Source: Bacteroidales bacterium UBA6366 (GTDB taxonomy: Bacteria; Bacteroidota; Bacteroidia; Bacteroidales; UBA932). Taken from it: DNA of 64,000 nt. The stretch is taken from the NCBI GenBank assembly GCA_002438845.1, contig DJRG01000029.1:98566-162565 (forward strand), given 5' to 3'. Position 1 is the first letter of the stretch. Each line of letters starts with the position of its first letter. The translations under genes and the position numbers were made by a program. Under the pieces are notes generated by a model. That model did no database searches. It worked only from the letters and a program-made list of their open reading frames with translations, and had not been told where the DNA came from. Below are positions 17,842 to 25,538 of this stretch, one piece after another.

Positions 17842-19614
17842 TTACTTGTAGATCGGACCGAAGTTGGCGCAAGCGCGGAAATCCGCACCCTCCTTGTCCA
17901 TACCGAATGCGTTCCATGCAGCCGGACGGAAGATCTTTGCGTCATCCACATTGTGCATGCAGACAGGTATGCGAAGCATGGAGGCCAAGGTGATGAGGTC
18001 GGCTCCTATGTGGCCGTAGGAGATCGCTCCGTGGTTGGCTCCCCAGTTATTCATCACGCTGTAGACATCCTTGAAGGCATCCTTCTTAGGGTCAAGACGA
18101 GGCGTGAACCATGTTGTAGGCCATGTAGGGTCGGTGCGCTTGTCAAGAATCGCATGGATCTCCGGATCGATGTCCACAACCCAACCCTCAGCGATCTGGA
18201 GCACTGGTCCGAGACCGTCCACGATGTTGATCCTGGCCATAGTGGCAGGGAAATCGCCCCTTGACACGAAATGGATGCTGAATCCACCGCCACGGAAGTA
18301 GTCCCTGTCGGCAGGCATCCACTGAGAGTGTTCGAGACAGCGTTTCTCATCCTCGTCGGTCATCTCCCAGAACGGTTTCATCACAGGATTGCCCTCGGCG
18401 TCCGAACTCTGACCGCAGCCGTCCATCGTGGTGGCTCCGGAGTTGATGAGATGGATGATTCCCGGAGCGGCCTTGCCGGTCAGTTCCTTGCCGGTAACCC
18501 TCTTGACAGCCTCAGGGCTCCAGTAGGTCCTCACATCGGAGAAGATCTGAGGGCGGTTGGTCAGCAAGTGGGCCATCATCATCGCTGTTCCGTTGAGAGA
18601 ATCGTTCTCGGTGGCGAGAATCGAAGGCTCCCTGCGCCCGTTCCAGTCGAAGTTGGTGTTGAGAAGGGTCTCGGTGAAGTCCCCGTTCGGCATCCAGTCG
18701 GTCCACTGGCGCTGTCCCTGGAAGCCTCCCGCGATGGCGTTGTGGCCGAGAGCCTCCTCCTTGAACCCCATCTCACGGAGTTTAGGGTTGCCGTGCATGA
18801 GGTCCATCACGATGATGGTCATCTTCACCACGAACTCCCAGTCCTTGTCCTTCTGCTCGCGGGTCTTCCGCTTGCCCTCCGGATTCTTGTCCCAACCCTC
18901 GTTAGGCATGCAGTATTTCTTGACCCAAGCCATAGCCTTCTCGAACTCTTCCGGGTCGTATATTCCAAGATCCATTCGCCTGAGGATCTCCACCTCGTCA
19001 ACACTCTCGTTCCTCATTCCCAGATACTTCTGGAAGAAGTTGGTGTCCACGATGGAGCCGGCGATGCCCATCGTCACGCTGCCGATGGAAAGGTAAGACT
19101 CTCCTCTCATCTCCGCCACAGCGACAGCGCCACGGGCGAAACGGAGAATCTTCTCGGCCACATCCTCAGGAATCGAGTTGTCCTCCAGATCCTGGACGTC
19201 ATGGCCGTATATTCCGAAAGCCGGAAGCCCCTTCTGGGCATGCGCGGCGAGTACGGCCGCAAGATAGACAGCCCCGGGGCGTTCGGTTCCGTTGAATCCC
19301 CAGACCGCCTTCGGCCAGTAAGGGTTCATGTCCATCGTCTCGGAGCCGTAGCACCAGCATGATGTCACGGTGATGGTTCCTCCGACTCCTTCACGCTCGA
19401 ACTTCTCGGCGCAGGCAGCGCTCTCAGCCACACGGCCGATCGTCCCGTCGGCGATCACGCACTCGACCGGAGTCCCGTCAGTATATTTCAGATTGGAGGA
19501 GATAAGAGCGGCGACGTTTGCCGCAAGTGTCATTGTCTTTTCCTCAAGACTTTCACGCACACCGCCTTGACGGCCATCAATGGTCGGACGGATTCCTATC
19601 TTAGGATGCTTCAT
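17842..19614 (-). CDS. fucI: L-fucose isomerase
   Basis: 590 residues from ATG 19614 (MKHPKIGIRPTIDGRQGGVR), nearly identical in length to the E. coli enzyme; an upstream in-frame ATG at 19647 adds 11 residues without family support. Typical blocks are CWCYGSETMDMNP, FGIYGHDVQDLEDNS, GFQGQRQWTDWMPNG, ATENDSLNGTAMMMAHLLTN and NNWGANHGAISYGHIGADLI. It is a Mn-dependent ketol isomerase converting L-fucose to L-fuculose in the cytoplasm, first in the fucI-fucP unit. Confidence 0.95.
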   Translation of the reverse strand: MKHPKIGIRPTIDGRQGGVRESLEEKTMTLAANVAALISSNLKYTDGTPVECVIADGTIGRVAESAACAEKFEREGVGGTITVTSCWCYGSETMDMNPYWPKAVWGFNGTERPGAVYLAAVLAAHAQKGLPAFGIYGHDVQDLEDNSIPEDVAEKILRFARGAVAVAEMRGESYLSIGSVTMGIAGSIVDTNFFQKYLGMRNESVDEVEILRRMDLGIYDPEEFEKAMAWVKKYCMPNEGWDKNPEGKRKTREQKDKDWEFVVKMTIIVMDLMHGNPKLREMGFKEEALGHNAIAGGFQGQRQWTDWMPNGDFTETLLNTNFDWNGRREPSILATENDSLNGTAMMMAHLLTNRPQIFSDVRTYWSPEAVKRVTGKELTGKAAPGIIHLINSGATTMDGCGQSSDAEGNPVMKPFWEMTDEDEKRCLEHSQWMPADRDYFRGGGFSIHFVSRGDFPATMARINIVDGLGPVLQIAEGWVVDIDPEIHAILDKRTDPTWPTTWFTPRLDPKKDAFKDVYSVMNNWGANHGAISYGHIGADLITLASMLRIPVCMHNVDDAKIFRPAAWNAFGMDKEGADFRACANFGPIYK

Positions 19615-19689
19615 AATATTGGATGTTTTAATGTTAATGTCGTTCAAAGCGCATCCGCAATCGAATGCGCAAGTGTAAATTTACAAATA

Positions 19690-20364
19690 TTATCTGAAAA
19701 TCGAATGCATGACCCGGACAAACTCGCTGTTGCATGCCCTAAAAAGAGACAAAATCCTCTCGGAAGTCGGTTTATCAGGATTCTTCCAGGCCGGAAGTTC
19801 GGGTTTTCTGCCGGTACGTGCCAGAATCCCGGGAGCGATGACCCGGGCGACTCCCGCCTTCGCGACCTTCGCCCCATAGCCATAATCAAAAAGGCTTGGA
19901 CGGAATATGTCGGACGGATTCTCAAGATGTCTGACCGCATACTCCGGCACCAACGTGAGCGTCAAGTCATAAAGGTGGCAAGGAATCGGGATGACAGGAT
20001 CTGGTTCCAGAAGTCGTCCGTGACGTGACCGGCCTCCGGAAAGCAGGTTGCCGGACAGGTCGGAGACAGTGCCGGCGATCACAGCCTTATGGCGCAGAAA
20101 GAATGAGTTCTCGAAAAATGAGGCAAGAGCACCCTCCTCCAGCCTCAGGTCGGAATCCATCCAAAGGTAAAAGTCGAAACCTCCACCCAAAGCCTTCTCC
20201 CAAACCTTCTGATAGCCAGAGATCCCCCCGTCATTCAAGAAAGTTGTGAATGAATATCCTCCCGTGGCCGTCAGCGCTTCCGCCTGCCTTTGACATTCCT
20301 CAAGGCAAGTGGCGGAGCCGTCCTTTCCGTCATCGGTAAGGGTTATGAGAACAGCCACATTCAT
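19690..20364 (-). CDS. Glycosyltransferase, family 2-like (GT-A fold)
   Basis: 224 residues. MNVAVLITLTDDGKDG, ECQRQAEAL and the DxD-containing FYLWMDSDLRL, followed by AVIAGTVSDLSGN, indicate a short GT-A glycosyltransferase that uses a nucleotide sugar and a divalent metal. No membrane segment is evident. It sits 4 bp after lepA, so it shares that transcript, a purely positional link. The sugar and acceptor are unknown. Confidence 0.75.
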   Translation of the reverse strand: MNVAVLITLTDDGKDGSATCLEECQRQAEALTATGGYSFTTFLNDGGISGYQKVWEKALGGGFDFYLWMDSDLRLEEGALASFFENSFFLRHKAVIAGTVSDLSGNLLSGGRSRHGRLLEPDPVIPIPCHLYDLTLTLVPEYAVRHLENPSDIFRPSLFDYGYGAKVAKAGVARVIAPGILARTGRKPELPAWKNPDKPTSERILSLFRACNSEFVRVMHSIFR

Positions 20365-20368
20365 ATTC

Positions 20369-22159
20369 CTAAGAATCCAATTTGAGCACAGCCATGAAAG
20401 CGCTCTGAGGCACCTGTACCGTGCCTATCTGACGCATCCTCTTCTTTCCCTCCTTCTGTTTCTCAAGGAGTTTTCTCTTACGGGTCACATCTCCTCCGTA
20501 GCACTTGGCCGTGACGTCCTTACGCACCTGACGGACAGTCTCACGGGCTATGATCTTCGCCCCGATGGCCGCCTGCACGGCGATGTCGAACTGCTGACGA
20601 GGAATCAACTCTTTGAGTTTCAGACAGATCTTGCGCCCGAAATCGTAGGCGTGATCCTCGTGGATAAGAGTCGACAGCGCATCGGCAGGATCGCCGTTCA
20701 GAAGAATGTCCAACTTGACAAGCCTTGCCGGACGGAAATCCGTCACATGATAGTCGAAAGAGGCGTAACCCTTTGAGACGGACTTCAATTTGTCATAGAA
20801 ATCGAACACAATCTCGGAAAGAGGCATGTCATAGGTAAGTTCCACCCTGTCGGAAGTGATGTAATGCTCCCCGATCAGCGTCCCCCTCTTGTCCATGCAC
20901 AGTTTCATGATCGCTCCATAAAAATCAGTCTTGGAGATGATCTGGGCCCTGATGAACGGTTCCTCGATGTGGTCAATCAGCGTCGGAGCGGGAAGTCCGG
21001 ACGGATTGTGCACGTCAAGGACCTCTCCCTGTGTGGTGTACACCTTATAAGATACGTTAGGGACCGTCGTGATGACATCCATGTTGAACTCCCTGAAAAG
21101 GCGTTCCTGGACAATCTCAAGATGCAGAAGTCCAAGGAAACCGCAGCGGAAACCGAATCCCAAAGCCAACGAAGACTCCGGCTCATAGACAAAGGAAGCG
21201 TCGTTGAGCTGGAATTTCTCCAAAGTGGCTCTCAGTTCCTCAAACTTGTCAGCCTGGACTGGATACATTCCGGCGAACACCATCGGCTTCACTTCCTCGA
21301 ATCCGGCGATGGCGGCCGCGCATGGCCTTGCCGAATGGGTGATGGTGTCTCCGACCTTGACCTCGACGGCCCTCTTGATTCCGGAGATGATGTAGCCCAC
21401 GTCTCCCGTGGAGACCTTGCCCTTAGGCTGGAGCTTCATCTTCAGCACACCGACCTCCTCGGCGTCATATTCTTGTCCTGTCGCCACGAATTTCACCTTG
21501 TCGCCTGTCGCGATGGAACCGTTCAACACCTTGAAATAAGCGATGATTCCCCGGAACGGGTTGAACACAGAATCGAAAATCAACGCTTGAAGCGGAGCGT
21601 CAGGATCACCTTGCGGAGCCGGGATCCTCTCCACGATCGCGTCCAGAAGCGGTGGAATCCCCTCTCCAGTACGCGCGGAGACTTTGAATATGTCATCGTG
21701 GTCACAGCCCAGAAGATCGACGATCTGGTCGGCCACAATCTCGGGCTGTGCGGAATCCATGTCTATCTTGTTCATCACAGGGATAATCTCAAGCCCATGA
21801 TCCACAGCCAGATAAAGGTTGGAGATCGTCTGAGCCTGGATGCCCTGGGACGCATCCACAACCAGCAAGGCTCCCTCACAGGAAGCGATCGAGCGGGAAA
21901 CCTCGTAGGAAAAATCCACATGCCCCGGAGTGTCGATCAGGTTAAGGACATATTTCTCACCTTTATAAATGTATTCCATCTGGATGGCGTGGCTCTTGAT
22001 GGTGATTCCTTTCTCCCTCTCAAGATCCATGTCGTCCAGCACCTGAGCCTCCATATCTCTGGAAGACAGAGTCTTTGTCAACTCGATAAGCCTGTCGGCA
22101 AGTGTGCTCTTCCCGTGATCTATGTGGGCGATTATGCAGAAATTTCGTATGTGCTTCAT
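20369..22159 (-). CDS. lepA: Elongation factor 4 (LepA), GTPase
   Basis: 596 residues from ATG 22159 (MKHIRNFCIIAHIDHGKSTL); a longer frame to 22234 covers the promoter and is not supported. G motifs AHIDHGKST, DTPGHVDF and NKIDMDSA, the switch segment EREKGITIKSHA, EF4-specific FGFRCGFLGLLHLEIVQERL and the C-terminal GGDVTRKRKLLEKQKEGKKR are present. It acts on the ribosome during translation. A -7 TATTTTTG lies at 22217-22210 on the minus strand. Confidence 0.96.
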   Translation of the reverse strand: MKHIRNFCIIAHIDHGKSTLADRLIELTKTLSSRDMEAQVLDDMDLEREKGITIKSHAIQMEYIYKGEKYVLNLIDTPGHVDFSYEVSRSIASCEGALLVVDASQGIQAQTISNLYLAVDHGLEIIPVMNKIDMDSAQPEIVADQIVDLLGCDHDDIFKVSARTGEGIPPLLDAIVERIPAPQGDPDAPLQALIFDSVFNPFRGIIAYFKVLNGSIATGDKVKFVATGQEYDAEEVGVLKMKLQPKGKVSTGDVGYIISGIKRAVEVKVGDTITHSARPCAAAIAGFEEVKPMVFAGMYPVQADKFEELRATLEKFQLNDASFVYEPESSLALGFGFRCGFLGLLHLEIVQERLFREFNMDVITTVPNVSYKVYTTQGEVLDVHNPSGLPAPTLIDHIEEPFIRAQIISKTDFYGAIMKLCMDKRGTLIGEHYITSDRVELTYDMPLSEIVFDFYDKLKSVSKGYASFDYHVTDFRPARLVKLDILLNGDPADALSTLIHEDHAYDFGRKICLKLKELIPRQQFDIAVQAAIGAKIIARETVRQVRKDVTAKCYGGDVTRKRKLLEKQKEGKKRMRQIGTVQVPQSAFMAVLKLDS

Positions 22160-22206
22160 ATAGTTCTGTTTCTGTTCGTGCCGTCTCCGGCAAAATTCTC
22201 GTAGAA

Positions 22207-22237
22207 TTGCAAAAATAAGCAATTTGTCGTACATTTG
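22207..22237. promoter_or_regulatory. Overlapping divergent promoters for lepA and the sigma factor
   Basis: Plus strand: TTG at 22207-22209 and TACATTTG at 22230-22237 with a 20-nt spacer, giving a leader of about 19 nt for the sigma gene. Minus strand: TATTTTTG at 22217-22210 for lepA. The two promoters overlap, so they may compete. Confidence 0.6.
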
Positions 22238-22262
22238 AAAGATTCAACGAAATCAGGCGAGC

Positions 22263-22808
22263 ATGACTGACGAGGAGATTATCGGATTATACCGAAGCGG
22301 ACAGAAAGAACGCGCGTTCAAGGGAATAGTCGACGCTTACAGCGAGCGGCTGTATTGGCACGTGCGTGGTTTTGTCTGCTCTCACGAAGACACGGACGAC
22401 CTCCTCCAGGAGATTTTCATTAAAATCTGGTCAGCGCTTCCATCGTTCAGAGGCGATTCACGGCTTTTCACATGGATCTACAGAATCGCCACAAACGAAA
22501 CGCTGAACTGGCTTCACAAGCAGAAGATCCGCGCGGCCCTCAGATTCGAGAGCCTCGACGCCTCGCTTGCCGACAAGATTGACGACGACTCTTTCTTCAA
22601 CGGAGACGAGGCACAGCGACTTCTTTTCAAAGCCATCGCCAAACTGCCCAAGAAGCAAAAGTCCGTGTTCTGCATGCGATATTTCGACGACATGTCGTAC
22701 GAGGACATTTCTGAAGTCCTCGGGACATCGGTAGGAGCCTTGAAAGCATCCTACCACTTCGCTTCGGAAAAAATACGCGCGGAACTTGAAAACAAGATTA
22801 AACCTTAA
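22263..22808 (+). CDS. ECF-type RNA polymerase sigma factor
   Basis: 181 residues. Region 2 spans about 15-85 (EDTDDLLQEIFIKIWSALPS, TWIYRIATNETLNWL) and region 4 about 125-175 (LPKKQKSVFCMRYFDDMSYE, ISEVLGTSVGALKASYHFAS). It is followed by a small membrane protein and a Spy-like periplasmic protein, the usual layout of an envelope-stress regulon: sigma factor, anti-sigma factor, sensor or effector. The promoter matches the housekeeping type, so no autoregulatory motif is seen. Confidence 0.9.
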   Translation: MTDEEIIGLYRSGQKERAFKGIVDAYSERLYWHVRGFVCSHEDTDDLLQEIFIKIWSALPSFRGDSRLFTWIYRIATNETLNWLHKQKIRAALRFESLDASLADKIDDDSFFNGDEAQRLLFKAIAKLPKKQKSVFCMRYFDDMSYEDISEVLGTSVGALKASYHFASEKIRAELENKIKP

Positions 22809-22835
22809 CGCTGACAATCTGTCAAACCAAACGTG

Positions 22836-23237
22836 ATGCAAGAGAAAAGCAGAATATTCGATGGAGCGGAAAACACCGGCCGGATGGTTCCCGAGAAGTA
22901 TTTCGAGAATCTGAACGCAAGGCTTTACACCATCCCGGACATGCACCGGACGAACAGCCCGGCGGCGCGGCTGAAGCCGTACCTTGCGTTGGCCGCCTGC
23001 TTCACAGCGATCATGCTGGTCGGAAACGCCGTCCTCAGAAGCACGGCGGCCGACAGCTCTCAGAACGAAGTCTACAATGAACTCGCATACGTAAGTCTTC
23101 TTCAAGCCGATGAGTATCTTCGTACTGAAAGCTACATGCAGGACACAATCTCAGACGAGGATGTCGTCAACTACCTCATTGACTCCGGGACCTCAACAGA
23201 GCTGATTGAATATGCCGGACTTATGGCTAAAAAATAA
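22836..23237 (+). CDS. Probable membrane-bound anti-sigma factor (small)
   Basis: 133 residues from ATG 22836 (GTG 22833 precedes it directly). A cytoplasmic N-terminus (IFDGAENTGRMVPEKYFENL) precedes a single membrane helix (YLALAACFTAIMLVGNAVL, about 48-66) and a periplasmic acidic tail. Bacteroidota anti-sigma proteins often have an N-terminal VPEGYFE-type motif, seen here as VPEKYFE. The role is inferred from position directly after the sigma gene; sequence identity to known anti-sigma domains is weak. Confidence 0.6.
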   Translation: MQEKSRIFDGAENTGRMVPEKYFENLNARLYTIPDMHRTNSPAARLKPYLALAACFTAIMLVGNAVLRSTAADSSQNEVYNELAYVSLLQADEYLRTESYMQDTISDEDVVNYLIDSGTSTELIEYAGLMAKK

Positions 23238-23242
23238 TTTGT

Positions 23243-23692
23243 ATGAAACGATTGCTACTTATACTCATGGTTCTGATTCTTGCGGCTCCCGCCATGGAGG
23301 CGCAGGACAAGAAAAAGGACTGGAATGACAGATGGAAGGCCGAAAAAATCGCATTCCTCACCGATGCGATGGAGCTGACAAGCGCAGAGGCGGAAAAATT
23401 CTGGCCGGTCTATAACAGATGTGAATGCGAGAAGAAAAACTCGTTTAAAGCTGTGATAAACGCCTACAAGGCCCTTGACGAAGCTCTTCAGGCCGGCAAG
23501 GAGGACGATGAGATCAACATTTTGCTCAATAAATATCTTGATGCTCAGAATTCTGGCAAGGATATTGATAGTAAATATGTTTTGGAGTACCGTAAGATAC
23601 TTCCGGAAAAGAAAGTGGCAAAGCTATACATCGCCGAGGAGTCATTCCGCAGGCGGCAGATTCACAGACTGAACAAAAACGACAATAAATGA
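23243..23692 (+). CDS. Spy/CpxP-like periplasmic protein
   Basis: 149 residues, signal peptide ending at MEAQ. The mature part is helical and charged; AFLTDAMELTSAEAEKFWPVYN resembles the LTxxQ/Spy heavy-metal sensor family found downstream of Bacteroidota ECF sigma genes. It may act as a periplasmic chaperone or stress sensor feeding the anti-sigma factor 5 bp upstream. The exact role is inferred. Confidence 0.65.
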   Translation: MKRLLLILMVLILAAPAMEAQDKKKDWNDRWKAEKIAFLTDAMELTSAEAEKFWPVYNRCECEKKNSFKAVINAYKALDEALQAGKEDDEINILLNKYLDAQNSGKDIDSKYVLEYRKILPEKKVAKLYIAEESFRRRQIHRLNKNDNK

Positions 23693-23697
23693 GACTG

Positions 23698-23763
23698 ATA
23701 ACAGATTATTATTTTTGGTCAATTGGTTAATGGTTAGTTTGGTTACAGACAATAATCTGTTAT
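23698..23763. terminator. Inverted repeat between convergent genes
   Basis: ATAACAGATTATT (23698-23710) is the exact reverse complement of 23751-23763. The loop is about 40 nt and GGTT-rich. The right arm lies within the last codons of trmN6. It probably serves as a shared terminator. Confidence 0.5.
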
Positions 23764-24504
23764 GAGGGAGGCATGCTGGGAAGTACGCCTCCCTCTTTCA
23801 TCCAAAAGGGTGAGTGTCTCCTCAATCGGTGGCTCCGAAACCGCAGTCTTACGCTTGAACTGAACTATCAGCCTTGAGACTGGTTTTCGTTCCACAGATT
23901 TGATCCTCAGAATCTTCCAAGGGGTAAAACCGCACATTCCGGCATGACGTGCCAACGCTTTTTCCTGATCGGAAGGAAGGATCAAAGAGACACGGCCATT
24001 CTCACAAAGAACCTCGGAGGCATATTCAAGAATCTCCCTGTACGACAGGACCTCGGCTCCGTGAGGATCTTCGGGGTCCCCGGTATGGCGGGCCGAGTTG
24101 CGCCTGGCCTCTGGGGCACGGAGAGAGTTGTCGTAGTACGGAGGATTAGAGACAATCAAGTCAAAACGCCAATCGTTTTCCGTTTCTCTAAAAGCACGCA
24201 GCCCAAGATTCCCGGCCGACAGATGACCTTGCCAAGGGGATTGTCCGAAGTTTTCAGCCGCTTCTTCAGCCGACGGGGTGTCAATGTCGATTCCAAGAAT
24301 ATTCCAATCACCGCCAACGCTCACTTCATCCAGCCGCTGGGCCAACATCAAGGCCACGGTTCCGGTTCCAGTCCCGACGTCAAGGACCTTTCTGTCATCA
24401 GGCAGCACAGACGTTACGGCTCCGAGAAGGACACCGTCAGTGTTGACTTTCATCGCGGAGCGCTCGTTGCGCACATCAAACCGCTTGAAGTGGAATACAC
24501 TCAT
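23743..24504 (-). CDS. trmN6: tRNA1(Val) (adenine(37)-N6)-methyltransferase
   Basis: 253 residues. FHFKRFDVRNERSAMKVNTD, the SAM-binding LDVGTGTGTVALMLAQRL and the catalytic NPPY in LIVSNPPYYDNSL identify the TrmN6/YfiC family, which methylates A37 of tRNA-Val in the cytoplasm. The gene starts 18 bp after lolD on the same strand. No irregularities. Confidence 0.9.
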   Translation of the reverse strand: MSVFHFKRFDVRNERSAMKVNTDGVLLGAVTSVLPDDRKVLDVGTGTGTVALMLAQRLDEVSVGGDWNILGIDIDTPSAEEAAENFGQSPWQGHLSAGNLGLRAFRETENDWRFDLIVSNPPYYDNSLRAPEARRNSARHTGDPEDPHGAEVLSYREILEYASEVLCENGRVSLILPSDQEKALARHAGMCGFTPWKILRIKSVERKPVSRLIVQFKRKTAVSEPPIEETLTLLDERGRRTSQHASLITDYCL

Positions 24505-24522
24505 GACAAGACAGCCGGATTT

Positions 24523-25182
24523 CTATTCATCCACAAACTGTCCGTCCCGCATGAACAATGACTTGTCGCACATCCTCGCGAGATCCGGATCATGTGTCAC
24601 AATGACAACGGTCTGGCCGTAGCGTTGCCTCAAATCAAAAAACAAATTGTGAATCTCGGCCTTGGTCTTCGTGTCAAGATTGCCGGACGGCTCGTCGGCA
24701 AAAAGAATAGCGGGCTCATTGACCAAAGCCCTTGCTATCGCAACCCTCTGCTGCTCACCTCCGGAAAGTTCGGACGGCTTGTGCTCCATCCTACCGGAAA
24801 GTCCCATGTCCTTAAGCAGGCGTTTGGCTGTTTCCCGGGCATCCTTGTCTGAACGACCGGCGATGAAAGCCGGAATCATGACGTTCTCCAAAGCGTTGAA
24901 CTCCGGAAGCAAATGATGGAACTGGAACACGAACCCGATCCTTCTGTTCCGGAATGCGGAAAGTTCCTTTCCTTTCATGTTCAAGACATCTGTCCCGTCG
25001 ATCTCCAAAGTCCCCGCGTCAGGAGTCGACAAAGTACCTAAAATCTGAAGAAGAGTGGATTTCCCGGCGCCGGAAGCCCCCATGATTGACACCACTTCCG
25101 ATTTTTCAACCTGAAAATCAACACCTTTAAGAACTTTCAAGTCCCCAAAACTCTTTTCTATACCTTTTGCCTGTATTATCAT
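24523..25182 (-). CDS. lolD: ABC transporter ATP-binding protein, LolD-like
   Basis: 219 residues. Walker A GASGAGKSTLLQ, Q-loop FQFHHLLPEF, signature LSGGEQQRVAIARAL, Walker B ILFADEPSGNLD and the H-loop VIVTHD are intact. The short form and sequence fit LolD/MacB-type ATPases, which power release of lipoproteins or other substrates from the inner membrane. No permease gene is adjacent, as is common for lolD in Bacteroidota. Other MacB-like systems cannot be excluded. Confidence 0.8.
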   Translation of the reverse strand: MIIQAKGIEKSFGDLKVLKGVDFQVEKSEVVSIMGASGAGKSTLLQILGTLSTPDAGTLEIDGTDVLNMKGKELSAFRNRRIGFVFQFHHLLPEFNALENVMIPAFIAGRSDKDARETAKRLLKDMGLSGRMEHKPSELSGGEQQRVAIARALVNEPAILFADEPSGNLDTKTKAEIHNLFFDLRQRYGQTVVIVTHDPDLARMCDKSLFMRDGQFVDE

Positions 25183-25210
25183 ATAAACCCGTGTTCGAAC
25201 AACGCGGTTT

Positions 25211-25270
25211 CAAAGATAGCAGATTTTTTCAAAAAAAGTTTTGCGAATTAAGAAAAAAGGCATAACTTTG
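25211..25270. promoter_or_regulatory. Divergent promoters for lolD and tRNA-Pro
   Basis: Minus strand: TATCTTTG at 25218-25211, leader about 20 nt to lolD. Plus strand: -33 TTTG at 25240-25243 and -7 TAACTTTG at 25263-25270 with a 19-nt spacer, a near-ideal Bacteroidota promoter. The tRNA precursor would carry a 5' leader of about 74 nt. Confidence 0.7.
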
Positions 25271-25350
25271 CAGTCCTTTCCAATGAGGACATCCGTTTTA
25301 CGGTCCGTTGTCAGGAAAGGCCTGAGGGGATTAACCCAAAGGAAAGTTAT

Positions 25351-25424
25351 CGGGGTGTGGCGCAGTTGGCTAGCGCATCTGGTTTGGGACCAGAGGGTCC
25401 AGTGTTCGAGTCACTGTACCCCGA
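25351..25424 (+). tRNA. tRNA-Pro (anticodon TGG)
   Basis: The 74-nt cloverleaf folds fully: acceptor CGGGGTG with TACCCCG, D-stem GCGC/GCGC, anticodon stem TCTGG/CCAGA around loop TTTGGGA (anticodon TGG, reading CCA), T-stem CAGTG/CACTG with TTCGAGT loop. Discriminator base is A and CCA is not encoded. Confidence 0.95.
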
Positions 25425-25427
25425 CAA

Positions 25428-25465
25428 AATAACGGGAAGGAAACGAAAGTTTTCTTCCCGTTATT
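25428..25465 (+). terminator. Terminator of tRNA-Pro
   Basis: AATAACGGGAAG (25428-25439) pairs perfectly with CTTCCCGTTATT (25454-25465) across a 14-nt loop, directly after the tRNA. T-rich sequence follows. Confidence 0.75.
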
Positions 25466-25538
25466 CTTTGCGTCAACACCCGTCTACCCGGCACCCTGGC
25501 CACACACTTCGCTACGGCAAGTTCGGTCACCTGCGTCA

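Noticed and set aside
18271..19362. Long open frame (363 codons) on the plus strand
   Set aside because: It is antisense to fucI, has no recognisable domain and reflects GC-rich codon use in the real gene.
20864..22204. Open frame of 446 codons on the plus strand
   Set aside because: Antisense to the highly conserved lepA; no family motif.
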